A model generated the notes under the pieces. That model worked only from the letters and a program-made list of their open reading frames with translations. It was not told the DNA's origin and did no database searches. Source: Trebonia sp963822615 (GTDB taxonomy: Bacteria; Actinomycetota; Actinomycetes; Streptosporangiales; Streptosporangiaceae). Taken from it: a DNA stretch of 64,000 bases. Each line of letters begins with the position of its first letter. Position 1 is the first letter of the stretch. The stretch lies in assembly GCA_963822615.1 (NCBI GenBank), contig CAWGIM010000021.1, positions 124,001-188,000 on the forward strand, read 5' to 3'. This document shows positions 59,865-64,000 of the stretch, piece by piece. A program made the position numbers and the translations under genes.

Positions 59865-60170
59865 TCAACGGCCTCGACGCCGCCGACGCCGGGGCGGCGC
59901 GGGCGCGGGCACGGGCGCGGGCACGGGCGGGATGCTGGCCGCCGGCGGCCCGGGTCGCGGGCCGGGTTCAGCCGCCGTGCCGCTGCCGGGCACCGGGCCG
60001 CCAGCGACCGGTCCGCCAGCAACAGGGCCGCGCGGCCCCGGCGACGGCCGCCCGCCCGGCCGCGCCGCCACCTCCTCGCGCCCGGCCGCCTCGGCCAGGT
60101 GCTCGTCCGTGGGCCGCGACACGTCGCGGGCCCGCATCGCGGTCGACAGCGTGATCTTGGTGACCGGCAT
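59865..60170 (-). CDS. Small Pro/Arg-rich hypothetical protein
   Basis: A 101-aa protein if it starts at ATG 60170. The N-terminus PVTKITLSTAMRARDVSRPT, then DEHLAEAAGREEVAA, looks protein-like and third positions are almost all G/C. The rest is Pro/Gly/Ala-rich with GPVAGGPV repeats and ends RRRRRRGR. No clear ribosome site; it lies 68 bp upstream of the Eis-like gene's stop, on the same strand. It converges on the BVMO gene. Function unknown; it could be a spurious frame. Confidence 0.5.
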   Translation of the reverse strand: MPVTKITLSTAMRARDVSRPTDEHLAEAAGREEVAARPGGRPSPGPRGPVAGGPVAGGPVPGSGTAAEPGPRPGPPAASIPPVPAPVPAPAPPRRRRRRGR

Positions 60171-60238
60171 AACGCCATTATCCGCTACCGCCGTGAACCC
60201 GGCGCCGGCGATCAGGTCCTGAGCTGTCCAGATCTTGG

Positions 60239-61525
60239 CTAGAAGATCTGCGGGCACCAGGGGGCCGGGTCCCAGGACATCGCGCTTGACAGCCGGGCGG
60301 CCGCGCCCGGCTGGAACTCGGTCACCAGGCCGGCCGCGGCCAGCGCGCCCAGCCGGGTACCGCCCAGGTAGGCGGCGCCGATCTCGCGCACGTCGAGCCC
60401 GAGCTGCGCGGGCTCGTCGCTGCGCTGGCAGGTCGCGGTGCCGTCGGGGACGCTGCCACCGCCCGACCGCAGCCGCCACCGTCCGGCGTTGGCGGGCAGC
60501 AGCTCGTCGGTTACCTCGAGCACTACGTCGACCGGCGCCGAGTACGCCCGCCTAGTCAGCGCGGCGGGCAGGTCGATGATCCGTACCCAGAGCCCGTCGG
60601 CGACCGAGACCCGGGCCCGGCGCGGGTCGAGCAGCTGGTAGAGCAGCGGGTCGGCCGGGCCGCGGAGCTCGGCCGTCACCGTGTCCACCAGGTCCCGGCT
60701 GAGCAGGTTGTGCCACAGCGCGGCCCCGGCGGCCGGGTCGGCTGCCAGCACCTCGCGCACCACCAGCAGGCCGTCGGGCAGGGTGGACGCGTCGTGCCAG
60801 CGCTCCTGGGTGGCATAGACCGCGTACCCGCGCACCCCTTCCGCGTCCTGCGCCAGCAGGCAGCGCAGCGGGCTGAAACCGTGCCGGTCCTCGGGATCGT
60901 CCGCCAGCACCCGCCCCCACCAGTCGGCCGAGCGGGCGAAGAACCCCGGCTGCCCCGGCTGCACTGCCTGGTACACCTTGGCCAGCTCGGCCGCCACCTG
61001 GTCGGGCTCGGCCAGCCGCAGCCGCAGTGCCGGGTCGGCCGGCGCGTTCTCAGCGAGCGCGCCCTCGCCCCCCTTGAAGTGGAAGTACGCGCTGTCCGAG
61101 GCCCGGCCGTAGCCGTAGCGCGGGTAGATCGGCGTCTCCGAGGCCCACAGCGCCGCCACCGGCTCCTCGCCCCGGGCGGCCAGGTCGGCTAGCTGGCGCC
61201 GCATCAGCGACCTGAGCACCCCGCGCCGCCGGTGCGACGGCAGCACCGAGACGGCGGTCACCCCGGCCACCGGCAGCACCGCGCCGGGGATGCTCATCTG
61301 CAGGCTGTAGGCGCTGGTCGTGCCGACCAATTGCTCGCCCGTGGGCAGCGACTGGTCGATCGCGGCCAGCGACCGGTCTGCCTCGAGCAACCGCTGCCGG
61401 TTGGCCTGCCTGCCCGGCGAGGGCGGGCCGCCCGCGAACGCGTGCGCGCCGACCCGGCGGAAGCTTGCGTACTCATCGCCGGTAATGGGACGGATCGGGT
61501 AGTCCTCTGCCATGATGGTGTTCAT
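60239..61525 (-). CDS. Eis-like GNAT N-acetyltransferase
   Basis: A 428-aa protein in the Eis/DUF4081 style: a GNAT domain, a second GNAT-like domain and an SCP2-like end. GNAT motif A is VTAVSVLPSHRRRGVLRSLM with the acetyl-CoA loop RRRGV. ALWASETPIYPRYGYGRASD is typical of Eis. It ends in a C-terminal Phe, the catalytic carboxylate in Eis. Eis enzymes acetylate aminoglycosides and lysines at several positions; whether this one does is unknown. Start ATG 61525 or ATG 61513 (MAEDYPI). It is divergent from the phosphatase gene. Confidence 0.9.
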   Translation of the reverse strand: MNTIMAEDYPIRPITGDEYASFRRVGAHAFAGGPPSPGRQANRQRLLEADRSLAAIDQSLPTGEQLVGTTSAYSLQMSIPGAVLPVAGVTAVSVLPSHRRRGVLRSLMRRQLADLAARGEEPVAALWASETPIYPRYGYGRASDSAYFHFKGGEGALAENAPADPALRLRLAEPDQVAAELAKVYQAVQPGQPGFFARSADWWGRVLADDPEDRHGFSPLRCLLAQDAEGVRGYAVYATQERWHDASTLPDGLLVVREVLAADPAAGAALWHNLLSRDLVDTVTAELRGPADPLLYQLLDPRRARVSVADGLWVRIIDLPAALTRRAYSAPVDVVLEVTDELLPANAGRWRLRSGGGSVPDGTATCQRSDEPAQLGLDVREIGAAYLGGTRLGALAAAGLVTEFQPGAAARLSSAMSWDPAPWCPQIF

Positions 61526-61623
61526 ATCCCGCGCGGCCCGCAGGATGCGAACTGTTTAACAGCGGGAAGATGGAGCGTGGACCGCGTGCGACCGGCCCCA
61601 AGTCCGGATAATCTGCCCAGGTT

Positions 61624-62733
61624 ATGAAAGTCCGGGCAGGTATCCCCGCGGCGCGCCCGGTGCGGCGCGCCGGACGGCGGCTCTCCGTGCAGGCACGGCA
61701 GCAGCTGGTCACCAGGAACCGCCGGGTCGCGGGAGTGCTCGCGCTAGTCACGGTCGCCGTCGCGGCGGTCTCCGCCCACGTGTCGGCCTGGCTGGTGTCG
61801 CCCGGGGTGATGATCCTGCCGATTCTGGCCGGCGGCCTGCTGCTGTGGCCGCGGGCGCTGCGGGTCCTGATCGGCATCGCCGCGGCCGGCCTGGTCTATG
61901 ACATCGTGCTGCACCAGGCGGGTCCCGGGATCGTGGTGACGATCGCCGCCACCGCCTACTTCGCCGACGTGTTGTCCAACACGCGGGGCAAGCTCGGCAC
62001 CCGGGGGCTGCGGGCCGACCGGATGATGATCGAGCTGCGCGACCGGATTCGCGAGCAGGGCACGCTGCCGGCCCTCGGCGACGGCTGGGGCTCGTCGGTG
62101 GTGCTGCGGCCAGCCGGCGGCTCGTCCTTCGGCGGCGACTTCGTGGTCTCCTACAGCGACGGCAAGACGCTGGAGGTGGCGCTGGTCGACGTGTCGGGCA
62201 AGGGCATGGACGCGGCGACCAGGGCGCTGCTGCTGTCCGGCGCGTTCGGCGGGGTGCTCGGCTCGGTGCCGCGCGAGCAGTTCCTCCCGGCCGCCAACGC
62301 CTACGTGCGCCGCAGCTCGACCGACGAGGGTTTCGTGACCGCCGTCCACCTGTCGATCGAGCTCGCCTCGGGTGAGTACACGCTTTTCTCGGCGGGTCAT
62401 CCGCCCGCCGCCCGGTTCGACGCGGGCACCGGCCTGTGGCGCACGTCAGCCGCCCGCGGCATCGTGCTCGGCGTGGTGGCCGACCTCGGGGCAGTGCCCG
62501 ACGTGCCGGAACAGGGAGTGCTGCGCCGCGGCGACGCGATCATGCTGTACACCGACGGCATGGTCGAGGCGCCCGGACGGGACATCGACGAGGGCATCGC
62601 CCGGCTCCTGGGCGAGGCCGAGCGGCTGGTGGTGGCCGGCTTCAAGTCGGGCGCGGGCGACCTGGTCAGCACCATGCAGCGCACAGTCGCCAGCGGCGAC
62701 GACTGCGCCCTGGTCCTCATCTGGCGCTCCTAG
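61624..62733 (+). CDS. Membrane-bound SpoIIE-type PP2C serine phosphatase
   Basis: A 369-aa protein. Three to four TM segments (about residues 38-120: VAGVLALVTVAVAAVSAHVS; MILPILAGGLLLW; VLIGIAAAGLVYDIVL; IVVTIAATAYFA) precede a cytoplasmic PP2C/SpoIIE domain. Its metal and phosphate residues are in FGGDFVVSYSDGKTLEVALV, DVSGKGMDAATRALLLS, FSAGHPPAARFD and AIMLYTDGMVEAPG. Such phosphatases typically reverse phosphorylation of anti-sigma antagonists. No kinase or anti-sigma gene is visible here. ATG 61624 is used as start. It is followed by a long pyrimidine-rich repeat tract. Confidence 0.9.
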   Translation: MKVRAGIPAARPVRRAGRRLSVQARQQLVTRNRRVAGVLALVTVAVAAVSAHVSAWLVSPGVMILPILAGGLLLWPRALRVLIGIAAAGLVYDIVLHQAGPGIVVTIAATAYFADVLSNTRGKLGTRGLRADRMMIELRDRIREQGTLPALGDGWGSSVVLRPAGGSSFGGDFVVSYSDGKTLEVALVDVSGKGMDAATRALLLSGAFGGVLGSVPREQFLPAANAYVRRSSTDEGFVTAVHLSIELASGEYTLFSAGHPPAARFDAGTGLWRTSAARGIVLGVVADLGAVPDVPEQGVLRRGDAIMLYTDGMVEAPGRDIDEGIARLLGEAERLVVAGFKSGAGDLVSTMQRTVASGDDCALVLIWRS

Positions 62734-62990
62734 CCCCTGCCTGCCCCCCGGCCTCCTGCCCCCGGCCCCCCGCCTCCCTCCTGCCCCCCGCCTCCTGCCC
62801 CCTGGCCTCCTGCCCCCGCCCTCCTGGCCCTCCTGGCCCCCTGGCCCCCTGGCCTCCTGGCCCCCTGGCCTCCTGGCGCCCCTGGCCCTCCTGGCCCTCC
62901 TGGCCTCCTGCGCCCCCTGGCCCTTCTGGCCCCCTGGCCCTCCTGGCCTCCCTGGCCCTCCTGACCCTCCTGAGCCCCTTCCGTGCCCCT
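62734..62990. repeat. Pyrimidine-rich CCTCCTGGCC repeat tract
   Basis: About 250 bp of degenerate 9-10-bp repeats (CCTCCTGGCC, CCTGCCCCCC) begins right after the phosphatase stop. The plus strand has almost no A. The minus strand has many G-runs (first half with GGGGG/GGGGGG), so a G-quadruplex or triplex is possible. No open reading frame here looks like a gene. Confidence 0.8.
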
Positions 62991-63127
62991 GGCCTGGGCG
63001 TGGGCTGCGGGTGCGTGCCCCTACAGCGGCCACGCGGGAAGCGTCACCCGACCCGGGAGCGACGGGGCACCCCCATAAGGCGAGACCCGCCCCTCAAGCC
63101 CCACTCGACTGGAGATTTTTATCGAGA

Positions 63128-63165
63128 TGGAAACAATTAGGCGCTATCACCCGAAAAAGTTTCCA
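63128..63165. repeat. 38-bp palindromic intergenic repeat, copy D (imperfect)
   Basis: It begins TGGAAACAATTAGGCGCTA and ends ACCCGAAAAAGTTTCCA. The first 11 bases match copy B and the last 17 match copy A. The left flank GATTTTTAT is the reverse of the copy C right flank ATAAAAATC. Confidence 0.8.
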
Positions 63166-63344
63166 AGATCTTCGTCGCCGCGCGGCCAGTGCTGCCCTAG
63201 TGACTGGTGTAACGCCCGGGATCCTAAAGGCAGGATGGTTGGTGAGGTCGGTGAGGTCAGTGGGTCTGGTGAGGCCGGCGAGACAGAACCCGGATGGGCC
63301 GTGCGGCGGGATCCGGCTGTGGCCCGCGTGGCGAGATCGGCTGA

Positions 63345-63440
63345 ATCCCGAGGGGCCAGTAAGGCGGCATCCCGAGGGGCCAGTAAGGCGGTATCCGGAG
63401 GGGCCGCTGAGGCGGTATCCGGAGGGGCCAGTCAAGCAGG
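63345..63440. repeat. Four 24-bp tandem repeats
   Basis: Units at 63345, 63369, 63393 and 63417, each close to ATCCCGAGGGGCCAGTAAGG plus CGGY. Copies 1 and 2 differ at one base; 3 and 4 at several. Degenerate units precede the block (63290-63340). A 24-bp period keeps reading frame in every frame, which explains the long open but meaningless frames here. Confidence 0.85.
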
Positions 63441-64000
63441 ATCCCGATGCGGACCACCAGGCGCCGCGGCCCGGATCGGTACCCGGGGCGGAGTCCGGCC
63501 CCGGGCACCGATCCGGCAAGCTCGCCGCCGCCGATCGCCGGCCGGGTCGGCTGGCCCCCGCGCCCGCCCGCCCGCTCGCCGGCCCCACTCCAAGTGGGCG
63601 ACCCAGCCCCGCGTACCCCCCGCGATCACTGCGCCACCCGGCGTCAGAATGTTTCCTGAATGTGTCTTATCCCGGGATTTCCCCGGTGACGTCCCGGCCT
63701 GCATGAAAAAGGCGTCAAGTGGGTAACGTCCCGCCCGACCTCGGTAAGCCGGGCCGGGCGGCAGCCCTCCGCGGCCAGAACCGGCCAACCCTGTAGATAC
63801 ATTGTATCCGCAGGTCAGAGCGTTATGAGGAGCCCTTTAATAGGGCCTGGCATATTTCCGTCGGATGGCGCAAACTAATTTCCGGTAACAATCCGCCGCA
63901 CGGCCGCCGGGCTGCGCGGGTTTCCCTGACGGGCGCGTCATAGTTCCCCGACATCCGCGTCAGGTGACGCAGGTGTCATTGTTTGCATTTATTTCTAAGC

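Larger units (their letters stand above)
62991..64000. other. About 1-kb non-coding end of window with repeats and palindromes
   Basis: No credible gene. It holds the 38-bp repeat copy D (63128), four 24-bp tandem repeats (63345-63440), GATACA-T-TGTATC (63796-63808, a 13-bp palindrome) and GCGTCAGGTGACGC, a 14-bp inverted repeat near 63957. The last 200 bp turn AT-rich, as near a promoter; a gene may begin beyond 64000. AATTTCCGG near 63880 resembles one arm of the 38-bp repeat. Confidence 0.6.

Noticed and set aside
58004..60178. 724-codon open frame on the minus strand, opposite the BVMO gene
   Set aside because: It is the antisense of a clear monooxygenase with all motifs. Composition is typical of out-of-frame high-GC DNA.
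63345..63440. CRISPR array
   Set aside because: Repeats are contiguous without spacers and only four in number. No cas gene is present.
63127..63726. Possible 199-aa gene through the 24-bp repeats
   Set aside because: The start codon lies inside the 38-bp palindrome, the frame is kept open by a 24-bp period and composition, and no frame has a credible domain.

Overview
This window is very GC-rich, mostly uses G/C in third codon positions, and starts many genes with GTG. It carries mycothiol biosynthesis (mshB), MenA, actinobacterial-type DUF families (DUF6113, DUF4439, DivIVA-like, DUF397-like) and the rimP-nusA-ylxR-infB-DUF503-rbfA-truB-ribF-rpsO-pnp-M16-dapB order. This points to a chromosomal segment of a mycelial-type actinomycete, perhaps Streptosporangiales-like; the order-level placement is an inference. 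No tRNA, rRNA, CRISPR array, transposase or prophage was recognised.

Layout. 1-4.9 kb: a partial S9 peptidase facing mshB, then DUF6113 converging on rocD-ddaH (arginine/ornithine/dimethylarginine metabolism). 5-8.4 kb: fdxA-dapC and a divergent dapD (lysine/diaminopimelate pathway) around a membrane-anchored lysozyme-like protein. 8.5-18 kb: LOG phosphoribohydrolase, an XRE/MmyB regulator, a DivIVA-like protein, tag, a PHP phosphoesterase, a HelD-like RNA-polymerase helicase, and two ferritin-like genes. 18.2-32.2 kb: the conserved transcription/translation superoperon from rimP to pnp and the M16 peptidase, closed by convergent dapB. 32.2-38.9 kb: DUF2277, YccF, a DUF397-like protein, an ABC exporter with its MerR regulator behind a MerR-type promoter, and DNA-alkylation repair (ogt, ada-alkA). 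38.9-44.4 kb: two proteins sharing one HTH domain flank an nfeD-SPFH pair. 44.6-56 kb: menA, GNAT, ilvD, a NERD protein, proS, an SDR and pepN. 56.2-62.7 kb: rpiB, an amidohydrolase/Baeyer-Villiger monooxygenase operon, an Eis-like acetyltransferase and a SpoIIE-type phosphatase. The last 1.27 kb is non-coding and repetitive.

The least conventional material is: (i) a 38-bp palindromic intergenic repeat in four places (9503, 16951, 50418, 63128), apparently a dispersed family; (ii) an 871-aa disordered protein with RNTG(S/A)WQAAG repeats and a C-terminal HTH, paired with a second HTH protein whose TM-bearing half lies in another frame; (iii) a short, proteobacterial-type DapD in an actinomycete; (iv) a leaderless, MerR-type self-regulated ABC exporter operon; (v) several long hairpins at convergent gene ends, one built from the last codons of dapB. 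Everything here was read by eye; no database search or folding program was run.
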